Assembly (NCBI GenBank): GCA_963809925.1
Contig: CAWELH010000004.1
Coordinates: 744,001 to 808,000, forward strand
Length of the DNA stretch: 64,000 nucleotides
Source of the DNA: DASQZK01 sp963809925
Lineage (GTDB): Bacteria > Bacteroidota > Bacteroidia > Bacteroidales > GCA-2748055
Reading direction: 5' to 3'
Below, piece by piece: positions 46,381-55,054 of this stretch. The translations under genes were made by a program, and so were the position numbers. Positions within the stretch are counted from its first letter, which is position 1; each line of letters opens with the position of its first letter. Under the pieces are notes generated by a model. That model saw nothing but the letters and a program-made list of their open reading frames with translations. It did no database searches and was not told the DNA's origin.

Positions 46381-46678
46381 ACCTCGAACACAACGTCCTG
46401 TTTCTGGCTGAAACAAACTATATATTCAATTTTGGGATAACCTGTTTCGAAAACTTATGAGATTTCAGGACATGTTTCGTAAAGTTTGTTTTGATACTTT
46501 TTCATCTTATCTTTATGAGTTTAATTTTTATTACGTTTCATTTGGTTTGACAATCCGGAGCGGAGTGCGGTAAATCGGATGAAGACCGGGGCTTACAGCG
46601 AGATGTACTACGGGATCATCGGTTTGACCATATTAATATTGATGGAGGAGTGTCAGTCACAAACATCAGTACAAATAT

Positions 46679-47902
46679 ATGTTCGGGAAAATTAAGGAAA
46701 CGCTTAAATCGATCGGCCCCGGGTTTATTATAGCTTCAGTGGTACTGGGACCTGGCAGCATCACGGTAGCATCGCGGATCGGATCGGAGTACGGGTACAT
46801 GTTTTTATGGGTCATACTTATCTCAGCCGTATTCATGGTGACCTATACCTCAATGGGGACAAGGTATGGTGTAACGAATGATCGTTCTATACTTCAGTCT
46901 ATCGCTGACAGCTATGGGCGATGGTTTGCAATTCTGATCGGCATCTCTGCCTTTATCTCTGCATCGAGCTTTCAGTTTGGGAATAATCTTGGAATTGCCA
47001 TTGGCATGGAAGGCATAACCGGTATCAGTGAATGGGTTTGGCCGTTGATTTTCACGCCCCTTGCCATTGCTCTTATTTTCTGGGCAAAGAACCTCTACAA
47101 GCTGATCGAAAAACTGATGATGGTATTGGTAATGATCATGATTTTGGCCTTCATCGTCAATCTCATCCTGACAAAACCGGAACTCGGTCAGGTTGCGAAA
47201 GGTTTTGTTCCCCATGCATTTTCGATGAAACAGCTTGATGTTATGATTGCGCTGATCGCCACATCCTTTTCACTCCAGGCTGCAATATACCAGTCGTACC
47301 TGGCGCAGGACAAAGGCTGGAAGCCCGGGAATTTGAGAAAGAGTTTGAATGACACGTACATTGGAATATTTCTGCTCGCTGGAATCTCAGCCATAGTCAT
47401 TACTACATCTGCTGCTGCACTTAATCCAAAAGGGATTGTGGTCAGTTCCGCTGCCGATATGGCACTTCAGCTTGAAGCGCTCTTCGGTGGCTTTGCGAAA
47501 ATTATCTTCAGTCTCGGACTCTGTGCTGCGGCCTTTTCATCACTGATGGTCAACGCGGTGATGGGGGGTGGCCTTCTCTCCGACGGACTTGGACTCGGCC
47601 GTTCCATGAATTCACCGATGCCAAAGTTTTTTACCATTATCATCCTTCTGCTTGGAATGATCATCGCCGTTTTCTTTAAAGGAGACGTCATTTATGCTTT
47701 AATCATGGCTCAGGCATCTACTTTACTCGCGGTACCACTTATTGCCATCGGATTATTCCTTGTACTCAATAACCGGAAACTGATGGGAAAGCTGAGGAAC
47801 AATCTAATTCAAAATATTTTGGCTATCCTGGGACTTATCATTATCAGCGTAATGGTATATTTCATGTATCACAAACTGATCGGTTTTATCGGTTCAGTAT
47901 AA
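46679..47902 (+). CDS. Nramp-family transporter with altered metal-site motifs
   Basis: A 407-residue carrier with eleven predicted helices and the Nramp order: GPGFIIASVVLGPGSITVAS in helix 1, then TSMGTRYGV in helix 2 and a helix 6 with ATSFSLQAAIYQSYL. In true divalent-metal Nramps helix 1 has DPGN and helix 6 has MPH; here they are GPGS (24-27) and, as I align it, QAAI. The metal-binding Asp, Asn and Met are therefore not conserved, so Mn/Fe transport is doubtful. The gene opens a tight operon with a peptidase, an epimerase and an aldolase, which suggests an organic solute. The ATG at 46679 has no strong ribosome-binding site. Confidence 0.85.
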   Translation: MFGKIKETLKSIGPGFIIASVVLGPGSITVASRIGSEYGYMFLWVILISAVFMVTYTSMGTRYGVTNDRSILQSIADSYGRWFAILIGISAFISASSFQFGNNLGIAIGMEGITGISEWVWPLIFTPLAIALIFWAKNLYKLIEKLMMVLVMIMILAFIVNLILTKPELGQVAKGFVPHAFSMKQLDVMIALIATSFSLQAAIYQSYLAQDKGWKPGNLRKSLNDTYIGIFLLAGISAIVITTSAAALNPKGIVVSSAADMALQLEALFGGFAKIIFSLGLCAAAFSSLMVNAVMGGGLLSDGLGLGRSMNSPMPKFFTIIILLLGMIIAVFFKGDVIYALIMAQASTLLAVPLIAIGLFLVLNNRKLMGKLRNNLIQNILAILGLIIISVMVYFMYHKLIGFIGSV

Positions 47903-47929
47903 CGAGAAATTGTTAATGAAGCTGGAGAT

Positions 47930-49054
47930 ATGGAAGGTTTCGATGTTTTAGAATTAACCCGTAAACTACTGTCATTTAATACAATAAATCCTCCGGGAAA
48001 TGAGGCTGAGATAGCCGGATATGCCGGAGGGATCCTGGAAAGGCATGGTTTTGAAACCAGGCTGTACCAGTTTGAACATAACCGTCTTCACCTTGTTGCG
48101 GGTAAGGGGACCAGTTCCGGCGCACCGGCGCTGGTGTTTTCCGGACACTTCGATACCGTACCTCTTGGCGCGGCGGATTGGAATGAAGATCCTTTTTCCG
48201 GTGAGATAAAGGGCGATAAACTTTACGGTCGCGGATCGAGTGATATGAAATCGGGCCTTGCCGCCATGATTTCGGCGGCGGTAAACGCAACGGAAGAACA
48301 TATCCCTGAGGGAGGGGTCAGGCTGATCTTTACTGCCGGTGAAGAGCTCGGCTGTCAGGGTATCCGCCAGCTGGCGGAGATATATGAGAATCCTGGTAGG
48401 GCAGGAGCGGTGATAATTGCTGAACCAACAGCTAATGTACCTGCGGTGGGTCATAAGGGAGCGCTATACTTTAATGCCACGACGGAAGGTAAAACAGCTC
48501 ATTCGTCGATGCCCGAGAAAGGGGTAAATGCCATATATAAAGCAGCGCGGGGCATAATGGAAATTGAAAAGTTGAAATTCAGTGCCATTGAAGACCCGTT
48601 ACTGGGTTTCCCGACCATTAATGTTGGTAAAATGAATGGAGGGATGAACATTAACTCTGTCCCCGACCATGCAGAATTTACCATCGATGTCAGATCGACA
48701 AAAGGGCTTTCTCACCATGACATCATTTTGTATCTGTCTGAGATACTGGGAAATGATATAAGGTTGGAGAAGCTTGTCGATCTCGAACCCGTATCAACGA
48801 GCGAGTCCGATCCTTTTATCCGGAAGGTTTATGCCTTTTGTTCCGAATCCGGAATTCCGTATTCGGGTCCGGTAGCTCTTCCGTATGTTACGGATGGATC
48901 AGTCTTGCAACACCTTTATCCGGATGCACCTGTCGTGATACTCGGACCGGGGCAGCCCGAAATGGCACACCAAACGGATGAGTTTTGTTACATCTCCAAA
49001 ATTCGCCAGGCCGTGGAGATTTATGAGAAGATTATAAAAAATTGGAGGAAATAA
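47930..49054 (+). CDS. M20-family zinc amidohydrolase/peptidase (ArgE/DapE-like)
   Basis: A 374-residue cytosolic di-zinc enzyme. Ligands and catalytic residues are all visible: FSGHFDTVP (His73, Asp75), GRGSSDMKSG (Asp105), TAGEELG (Glu138 base, Glu139 ligand), IIAEPTAN (Glu ligand) and the C-terminal MAHQTDE (His). The lid/dimerization domain is about 180-290 (HSSMPEKGVNAIYKAAR). The family removes N-acyl groups or cleaves dipeptides: acetylornithine, succinyl-diaminopimelate, N-acylated amino acids. Its place between the Nramp-like transporter (27 bases upstream) and an epimerase suggests deacylation of an imported N-acyl compound. Confidence 0.94.
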   Translation: MEGFDVLELTRKLLSFNTINPPGNEAEIAGYAGGILERHGFETRLYQFEHNRLHLVAGKGTSSGAPALVFSGHFDTVPLGAADWNEDPFSGEIKGDKLYGRGSSDMKSGLAAMISAAVNATEEHIPEGGVRLIFTAGEELGCQGIRQLAEIYENPGRAGAVIIAEPTANVPAVGHKGALYFNATTEGKTAHSSMPEKGVNAIYKAARGIMEIEKLKFSAIEDPLLGFPTINVGKMNGGMNINSVPDHAEFTIDVRSTKGLSHHDIILYLSEILGNDIRLEKLVDLEPVSTSESDPFIRKVYAFCSESGIPYSGPVALPYVTDGSVLQHLYPDAPVVILGPGQPEMAHQTDEFCYISKIRQAVEIYEKIIKNWRK

Positions 49055-49056
49055 CC

Positions 49057-50094
49057 ATGATAAATTACCCGGATACAATAACCGATGAAAAGCAACTCGA
49101 CGAACTACTGTCAAGGCCTTCGGAACAAGTTGTGGAGATGTTGTCTCGTACCGACGGGGATATCCTGTTTCTCGGCATTGCAGGAAAGATCGGTCCCGGG
49201 CTTGCCCTGATGGCAAAAAGAGCCTGTGATAAGGCAGGTGTGAAAAAGCAGATCACCGGTGTTTCTCAGTTCAGAGACCTTGCGATGCGCAAGCAGATTG
49301 AAGAATCAGGTATTGAAACCATCCAGGGTAGCCTGCTCGATCCGGAATTCGTCAAGAGTTTGCCTCGGGTGAAAAATGTATTTTTTCTTGCCGGCATGAA
49401 GTTCGGTTCAGTGGAAAATCTGGCCATGACCTGGGCGGTGAATTCATATATGCCTGCTATGATTGCTGAACATTTTACGGATTCCCGGATCGTCGCTTTT
49501 TCAACGGGATGCGTGTATTCGCTGGTGAATGTAAATTCAGGTGGCTCAAAGGAAACGGACATGCCATTGCCGGTGGGTGAATATGCCCAGTCATGCCTAG
49601 GCAGGGAGAGGATGTTTGAATATGGAAGTATAACACACAAGACAAAGGTTGCGCTGATTAGATTGAATTATTCAGTGGAGTTGCGATATGGCGTTCTGGT
49701 GGATATCGCTCTGAAAGTAAAAAACAGGGAGCCTGTTGATCTTACGATGGGGTACTTCAATGTAATCTGGCAGGGTGACATGAATGACATGGTTATCCGC
49801 TCGCTCGATTTGTGTGAGAGCCCGGCAAGGATCCTGAATATTACTGGCAGGGACATCATTTCCACAAAACAGGTAGCCCTTGCATTTGGAAAGCACTTCG
49901 GCATCACACCGGAATTTGTGAACAAAGAAGCGGAAACTGCGCTCCTAAGTGATCCTGCAGAATCGGTAAAACTATTCGGAGAACCTGAAGTTCAGGTGGA
50001 TACCGTGATACGCTGGATTGCTGAATGGCTGAAACAGGACTTGAAGTTATTAGGTAAGCCCACTCATTTTGAGGTCAGGGACGGAAAATATTAA
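49057..50094 (+). CDS. NAD-dependent epimerase/dehydratase (extended SDR) lacking the catalytic Lys
   Basis: A 345-residue Rossmann protein. GGAGG 9-13 bases upstream supports the start at 49057. The nucleotide loop is GDILFLGIAGKIGPGLA (positions 34-50), then AVNSYMPAMIAEHF and the active-site region FSTGCVYSL with a Ser/Thr at 149-150. The expected YxxxK reads Tyr-Ala-Gln-Ser-Cys (176-180), so the Lys is absent. It may bind cofactor and sugar nucleotide without classic epimerase chemistry, or use another residue. It lies two bases after the M20 gene and 14 before the aldolase. Confidence 0.87.
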   Translation: MINYPDTITDEKQLDELLSRPSEQVVEMLSRTDGDILFLGIAGKIGPGLALMAKRACDKAGVKKQITGVSQFRDLAMRKQIEESGIETIQGSLLDPEFVKSLPRVKNVFFLAGMKFGSVENLAMTWAVNSYMPAMIAEHFTDSRIVAFSTGCVYSLVNVNSGGSKETDMPLPVGEYAQSCLGRERMFEYGSITHKTKVALIRLNYSVELRYGVLVDIALKVKNREPVDLTMGYFNVIWQGDMNDMVIRSLDLCESPARILNITGRDIISTKQVALAFGKHFGITPEFVNKEAETALLSDPAESVKLFGEPEVQVDTVIRWIAEWLKQDLKLLGKPTHFEVRDGKY

Positions 50095-50108
50095 AATCAG
50101 TTTTGAAT

Positions 50109-51185
50109 ATGAAACGTACGGAATTACCCAAAGATGTCTTATCTGCCATTAAGGAGGGGACTGTCATCCCGGCGCTCCCATTAGCCCTTACCGCACTTAG
50201 AAAGTTAGATGTACGCCGCCAGCGGGCCTTAATGCGTTATTATCTGGAATCGGGTGCGGGCGGAGTAGCCGTCGCAGTTCATACCACACAATTTGAAATC
50301 AGGCTGCCTGAAATTGGCTTGTTTGAGCCGGTACTGGATATTGCCCGGGAAGAATTTGACCGTTTTCAGAGAATTACGGGTAAGCCGCCTGTCCGGATTG
50401 CCGGCGCCATCGGAAAAACGAAACAGGCGGTCGCGGAGGCACGAATAGCACTCGATAAAGGCTATCATGCGGTATTGTTGAGCCTTGCAGCGATGAAAGA
50501 TGCTGATAATGCAACACTCCTGGAACATTGCAGGTTGGTCGCGGATGTGATCCCGGTCGTGGGCTTTTATCTTCAGCCCGCTGTGGGTGGAAGAATGCTG
50601 GATATTGACTTCTGGCGGGGATTTGCAGGGATCGAAAATGTGATTGCAGTTAAGATGGCTCCTTTTAACCGCTACCAGACGTTGGAAGTCGTACGGGGTG
50701 TCATTGAATCAGGCCGGTCCGAAGAAATCACCCTGTATACCGGCAATGATGATAATATTCTTGTCGACCTAATGTCTGAATACCAGTTTCCATACAACGG
50801 AAAATTGGTAAAAAAGCGGATCGCAGGCGGTTTATTGGGTCACTGGGCGGTTTGGACAGGTGCAGCAGTGAAACTCCTTGATAGGATTAAAAGAAATGAC
50901 TTTGACGGCGATGTAAGACAATTCCTGAATCTTGCTAACAGGATTACCGACAGCAATGCTGCGTTTTTCGATGCAGCAAACAATTTCAGAGGCTGCATTG
51001 TAGGACTTCACGAAGTACTGCGGCGCCAGGGATTACTGGAAGGGTTGTGGACACTTAACGAGGAAGAAAGCCTGACACCTGCGCAGCGGCATGAAATTGA
51101 CAGGGTTTATTCCGCTTATCCAGAGCTAAATGACGATGCCTTTGTACACGCCAATGTGGATAAATGGCTGAATTCTGAGAGCTGA
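50109..51185 (+). CDS. dihydrodipicolinate synthase-family aldolase
   Basis: A 358-residue TIM barrel of the DHDPS/N-acetylneuraminate lyase family. The key pair is present at the correct spacing: Tyr154 in VVGFYLQP and Schiff-base Lys182 in VIAVKMAPF. The N-terminal ALPLALTALRKLD and GAGGVAVAVHTTQFEI fit the pyruvate/carboxylate site, but GTTGE is replaced by HTTQFE, and a 60-residue C-terminal extension (from about 295) follows. It probably cleaves or forms a 2-keto acid with an aldehyde, not necessarily diaminopimelate precursor. It is the last gene of the operon with the Nramp-like carrier, M20 enzyme and epimerase; the reaction is likely catabolic. Confidence 0.9.
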   Translation: MKRTELPKDVLSAIKEGTVIPALPLALTALRKLDVRRQRALMRYYLESGAGGVAVAVHTTQFEIRLPEIGLFEPVLDIAREEFDRFQRITGKPPVRIAGAIGKTKQAVAEARIALDKGYHAVLLSLAAMKDADNATLLEHCRLVADVIPVVGFYLQPAVGGRMLDIDFWRGFAGIENVIAVKMAPFNRYQTLEVVRGVIESGRSEEITLYTGNDDNILVDLMSEYQFPYNGKLVKKRIAGGLLGHWAVWTGAAVKLLDRIKRNDFDGDVRQFLNLANRITDSNAAFFDAANNFRGCIVGLHEVLRRQGLLEGLWTLNEEESLTPAQRHEIDRVYSAYPELNDDAFVHANVDKWLNSES

Positions 51186-51277
51186 GATATGTGCGCCTCA
51201 AAAGGTATTTCTCTAAACAAAGATCAGAATCTGCAATATTCTTTCTGCCTTCTGTGGTAAATTCACACGGAAAAAAT

Positions 51278-52234
51278 TTAATATTTTATTGCATTATATT
51301 CCTTTTGCAGGGCATCGAAGTCCACAGATTCTGCATCCCCCTTATGTACAATAAGGCGGTAATGTAAAATTACAGGCTCCGACATCGGGATACTTACCCT
51401 GTCTCTTCCTGGATATACGATATTCTGCATGCTTGTGACCTGCCTGAGTATCCAGGGAGCCGGATAGTTTGGTGTATCCGGATGGCAGAGGATCGCCAGT
51501 CCGCTTCTCTCTCCGTTTTTGGCACCGAAGTCACCAGAGAAATCCATCCATGGTCCGGCCACGATTTGGGTAACAATAGGGGTAACCTGCCCACTGTCAG
51601 AGGTAAACGTCAGGCTTTCGGGTAATTTTATTCGTGCGCATAATCCGCCGTAGCCTTTTTCATCATCGGAACCTCCAAGGTTGAATCCAGGGACAAGTGC
51701 TTTCAGGATGATTACGAAGTCAATTTTACGGATGTTATTGTCTGAAGGATGAACTGTAATCGTGGTGAACTCATCCATAAACGGATGATCATCACCCAAG
51801 ATTTTTGATTTCCAGAGAACATCCAGACTAAGGATGGCCTCACTATTTTCGACTTTGGTACTTGCATTGATGACCTCCTTGGATATGCCGTCCATGATCC
51901 ATCCGTCACCCAGATTCCTGTCATCCTGGAACAGCTGGTGCCAGGTCCAGAATATGCCTGCGTGGTAAGGATGGTCGGCAGGAAATTCCTCGGTAAGAGT
52001 ATCGCCGTCGAGACCATATAGCGGATGCAGGTAATTTGTGATTACGTAGTCGCCGGTGGTGGATTTTTTTGGCTCCCTCTGATAAAAAAATACCGGATTT
52101 CCGTTTTCGCGGAGTTCAATTCCCTGAGGGCCTCCCTCAAAGGTGAAGGCTGAGTTGGAATTTTTTGATCTTACGCAGGAGGTCAGTGCTGCTGCCAGGA
52201 TCAGGCAGATCTGAATGCTACGGATATGTTTCAT
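51278..52234 (-). CDS. DUF6807 (PmoA-like) family lipoprotein
   Basis: A 318-residue lipoprotein from the start at 52234 (lipobox AALTSC, Cys20); an earlier in-frame start would precede the signal. The mature part has TNYLHPLYGLDGDTLTEEF and DHPYHAGIFWTWHQ, the highly conserved core of DUF6807, also annotated PmoA-like. Its molecular function is unknown; it recurs next to Gfo/Idh/MocA dehydrogenases and DUF1080 proteins in glycan-related loci. It is downstream of the Gfo/Idh gene and DoxX gene, but a terminator (52303-52350) separates them. Confidence 0.86.
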   Translation of the reverse strand: MKHIRSIQICLILAAALTSCVRSKNSNSAFTFEGGPQGIELRENGNPVFFYQREPKKSTTGDYVITNYLHPLYGLDGDTLTEEFPADHPYHAGIFWTWHQLFQDDRNLGDGWIMDGISKEVINASTKVENSEAILSLDVLWKSKILGDDHPFMDEFTTITVHPSDNNIRKIDFVIILKALVPGFNLGGSDDEKGYGGLCARIKLPESLTFTSDSGQVTPIVTQIVAGPWMDFSGDFGAKNGERSGLAILCHPDTPNYPAPWILRQVTSMQNIVYPGRDRVSIPMSEPVILHYRLIVHKGDAESVDFDALQKEYNAIKY

Positions 52235-52302
52235 GTCAGTAAAAATTGATGTCGGAACTGCAGGATGCTGTATTATCATCAATTATCGTGAAACGCATCC
52301 CT

Positions 52303-52350
52303 GTAAAAACAGAACAGACAGATAATTCACGTGAATGTCTCTGTCTGTTC
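52303..52350 (-). terminator. intrinsic terminator of the DoxX-Gfo/Idh transcript
   Basis: GAACAGACAG (52312-52321) and CTGTCTGTTC (52341-52350) are a perfect 10-bp stem around a 19-base loop that contains its own palindrome ATTCACGTGAAT. On the minus strand the stem is followed by a U-run (AAAAA at 52305-52309 on the plus strand). It lies 26 bases past the stop of the Gfo/Idh gene. Confidence 0.75.
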
Positions 52351-52375
52351 CTGTTTCATGATCTTTTTGTATATA

Positions 52376-53974
52376 TCAGATAATCTTTCTGTTTACCGGA
52401 TCCCATTCTGTACGGCGTTTCTCAAGGTAAGAGATGTTTGCCATCTGGCAGGTTACGCCTTCTTCCCATCCACGTTCGATATTGGCGGCAGTAGTACCAC
52501 CGTTCCTGATCACATCGATCCATTCTTTGATGTGAAGGTGGGTTACATCCACGTGCCGGCCGTTTATGTTTGTGGTGGTCAAACCACGTGAAGCATAGTA
52601 TTGTTCGGTAGGCGTGGTCACCGCATCGATACTTCCGGAGTTAGGATTTATCGAGATCATCGGGCCCTTCGTGGTGATCATCCCGCTTTGAATCTGTTCC
52701 TTATACTTTGTGGAGTCGTAATCAGCGATGATTTTCATGGAATCACCCAGCTCCATGGAAGCGTCGTGCCCCATGAATACCCTTCCCCTGTCTCTGCTGC
52801 TCGCAAGATCGGCACTGTATATAAGGGTCAGGTTTTTATCGGGGTACTCAAACACACAATGGAGCACATCGGGGATTTCCCGGTTATCTTTCCAGTAATA
52901 GATGCCGCCGGATGAAACCACTGATGCAGGAATGCCGATGTTTAACAGTTGGTTTACCGCATCGTATTCATGGGTAAACAGCTGACCGATCATACCCATA
53001 TCATAATCGAACCATTTCGTCCAGTTGTAGTAACGGTCGATGCTGAAAGGATGATATGGCCTTGAGCCCAGCCATTGCTCCCAGTCGATGGTACTTGTGG
53101 ATCCTGGTTTCGGATTGCCGTTATCATCGAGATGCCTTATCCATGCTCCACCGGCATAATTCCGGTTTGTTGTTGTTTCAACAAGTGTAACAGGACCGAG
53201 GATGTCTTTTTTAACGATTTCTTTGGCTTGCTGAAAGACAACATTTTTTGTGATCTGGTGTCCGAGCTGGAATACAATGCCACTTCCTTTTACGGCGTCG
53301 TAAACTTCATAAAGCTCATCCATTGTACGGGATATACTCTTCTCACAGTAAACATGTTTTCCTGCCTTTGCTGCGGCAATGGTTATTTCTGCATGATGAT
53401 GGTCTGGCGTGGCAACAACTACAGCGTCGATTTCCGGATCATTTAGCATGTCCTGGAATCTGAGGTAACGTTTCACGGGAAGTTTGGAAACACTTCCTCC
53501 ACCGGGCCGGAGTTCAGTCCTTGCGGTTGCGAGTCCCCGTTCAGCGTGTAGATCAAATACATCGCAAATCCCAACGACGGCAACATTCAGGTCGGCCTGC
53601 TGCATCCATGAGTCGAGCCGGTTGGATTTTTTACGTGCTTCGATTTCCTCGGGGTGAAGAAACCCGAGTCCACTGGCAAGGGCTTCAGCACGATTACCGA
53701 ATCCGATCATGCCGATTTTCAGCAGATCACCTTTGGAGGGTGCTGTTAAGGAGGCCATATCCGGGTTCTGGATGTCTCCCAGCCCCAGTTCTTCAATAAC
53801 CCTGTTCCGTTTATGCGAATCAAGATCCTTTTTCTTCAGTGCTTCAAATCCCAAAACGCCAAGAACAGGCACACCTATCATTGCTTTTAAAAGGGTCCTT
53901 CGCTGAACCTTATTTTTCTGTTCATTCTCATTTGATGAATCAGGTTGTTGTATATTATCTTTTTCTGTTGCCAT
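52376..53974 (-). CDS. Gfo/Idh/MocA-family oxidoreductase
   Basis: A 532-residue dehydrogenase with a long charged leader, then QRRTLLKAMIGVPVLGVLG, a twin-arginine-like hydrophobic segment at about 24-43. The Rossmann domain has GMIGFGNRAEALA (88-100) and VATPDHHHAEI. The active-site motif is CEKSISRT (Glu211-Lys212-Ser213), with Ser where most members have Pro. The C-terminal sheet domain carries YYNWTKWFDYDMGMIGQLFTHE-type text. Probably exported and acting on a glycoside or 3-keto sugar. It is 11 bases after the DoxX gene in the same operon. Confidence 0.92.
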   Translation of the reverse strand: MATEKDNIQQPDSSNENEQKNKVQRRTLLKAMIGVPVLGVLGFEALKKKDLDSHKRNRVIEELGLGDIQNPDMASLTAPSKGDLLKIGMIGFGNRAEALASGLGFLHPEEIEARKKSNRLDSWMQQADLNVAVVGICDVFDLHAERGLATARTELRPGGGSVSKLPVKRYLRFQDMLNDPEIDAVVVATPDHHHAEITIAAAKAGKHVYCEKSISRTMDELYEVYDAVKGSGIVFQLGHQITKNVVFQQAKEIVKKDILGPVTLVETTTNRNYAGGAWIRHLDDNGNPKPGSTSTIDWEQWLGSRPYHPFSIDRYYNWTKWFDYDMGMIGQLFTHEYDAVNQLLNIGIPASVVSSGGIYYWKDNREIPDVLHCVFEYPDKNLTLIYSADLASSRDRGRVFMGHDASMELGDSMKIIADYDSTKYKEQIQSGMITTKGPMISINPNSGSIDAVTTPTEQYYASRGLTTTNINGRHVDVTHLHIKEWIDVIRNGGTTAANIERGWEEGVTCQMANISYLEKRRTEWDPVNRKII

Positions 53975-53985
53975 GATGCTCCTGT

Positions 53986-54477
53986 TTATCTATTTTTATT
54001 TCTGAACCGTGAAACATATATATCCAGACCGACAAGTTTACCGGTTGGAAAAACAGCCAGTACAACTAAGGCTGCTGCCTCAATGAGTGTTTTGCTTACT
54101 ATGAGATAACTTCCCTCTGTTGGTAAGGAATAAGTAAGACCAATCAAAGGCGGGTTATTCAGGTAATATATGAACACGAGTGCAGCACCAAATATTGCAG
54201 CTGCCCTGCTGAATAATCCAAGGACCAGGCCGATACCGATGGCGATCAGACCCCAGGTATTCAGAAAGTCGACCACGGTGAGGACTCCCTTATTCGCGAT
54301 GATCCAGTGTGCGAAGCCCGACATGATCCACTGTGATTCCCGGAGAAATCCAAGCGAGGACCAATTTGCGGTAAAGAGTTTTGCAAGACCTTCATAAAGC
54401 AGTTGCCAACCAATCAGAAGACGAAGCACAACCAGTGTGGTTAACTGTAACGAGGAATATGTTTTACTGTCTTTCAT
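53986..54477 (-). CDS. DoxX family membrane protein
   Basis: A 163-residue membrane protein with four hydrophobic helices (about 12-30, 65-85, 90-107, 125-145). VVLRLLIGWQLLYEGLAKLF is the DoxX opening signature. The family includes the thiosulfate:quinone oxidoreductase small subunit DoxD and redox-stress membrane proteins; many Bacteroidota members sit beside Gfo/Idh/MocA dehydrogenases, as here, where it might supply quinone-linked electron transfer for the exported dehydrogenase. That coupling is an inference. It is the first gene of the minus-strand unit; its promoter lies in the 577-base gap with the palindrome. Confidence 0.9.
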   Translation of the reverse strand: MKDSKTYSSLQLTTLVVLRLLIGWQLLYEGLAKLFTANWSSLGFLRESQWIMSGFAHWIIANKGVLTVVDFLNTWGLIAIGIGLVLGLFSRAAAIFGAALVFIYYLNNPPLIGLTYSLPTEGSYLIVSKTLIEAAALVVLAVFPTGKLVGLDIYVSRFRNKNR

Positions 54478-54677
54478 AAATTAGATTGTTTATTAAAGCA
54501 AGAAAATGAAAGTACAAGTATAAAAAAAAGAAATGAAATGATAAGTATACAACATCTTTTTTTCATCGTCAGGGTGCACCAATTAAATGTATAAATATTC
54601 ATAATTTCAGCAAGGGCCCGGAATGGACCATGCCTGTCACTCCAACTGCAATATTTATTGAGAGCGATTGCAATATG

Positions 54678-54699
54678 CATACTTACAACGTTGTAAGTA
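54678..54699. promoter_or_regulatory. 22-bp perfect palindrome, LacI-type operator candidate
   Basis: The sequence from 54678 to 54699 (ATACTTACAACGTTGTAAGT plus AT) equals its own reverse complement without a spacer. The centre AACGTT with a central CG is the form of LacI/GalR operators. It sits in the 577-base divergent region 54478-55054, about 200 bases before the DoxX start and 355 before the esterase start. The rest of that region is AT-rich and holds no gene I can see; TATCTTTC (54950-54957), one base from TAnnTTTG, is a weak promoter candidate for the esterase. Confidence 0.65.
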
Positions 54700-55054
54700 T
54701 ATAGGCTCCGATTGGACGATTTTGCATTTCAGAAAAAAATGAAGACTGAATACGATAATTCGGATTCAGTTCAAGGTATCAATATGCAGTTTTATAGAAC
54801 TTCAGCTGGATTTCTTTTCATTTCTACCTGATTTACTACCTGACAACTCACTGGTAAAAAGTTAAGGTGAAACCTATTAGGATACTGTCTCACTGCATAC
54901 CGCGGAAAAGGAAGTGATTTTTTTAAAAGTTCTTTTCGTAGAAATTACGTATCTTTCAAAATCTTATTATTTTTATAGCTTCTTAACCAAATTACTAAGG
55001 TTGCGAAATTTTTCACTTTATAAAAAGTTTATTTTGCAAAAATAATATGATATC

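Noticed and set aside
46579..46689. 36-codon frame MKTGAYSEMYYGIIG before the Nramp-like gene
   Set aside because: It has one hydrophobic stretch and runs into the Nramp start, but lacks a ribosome-binding site and any similarity; probably chance in the leader.
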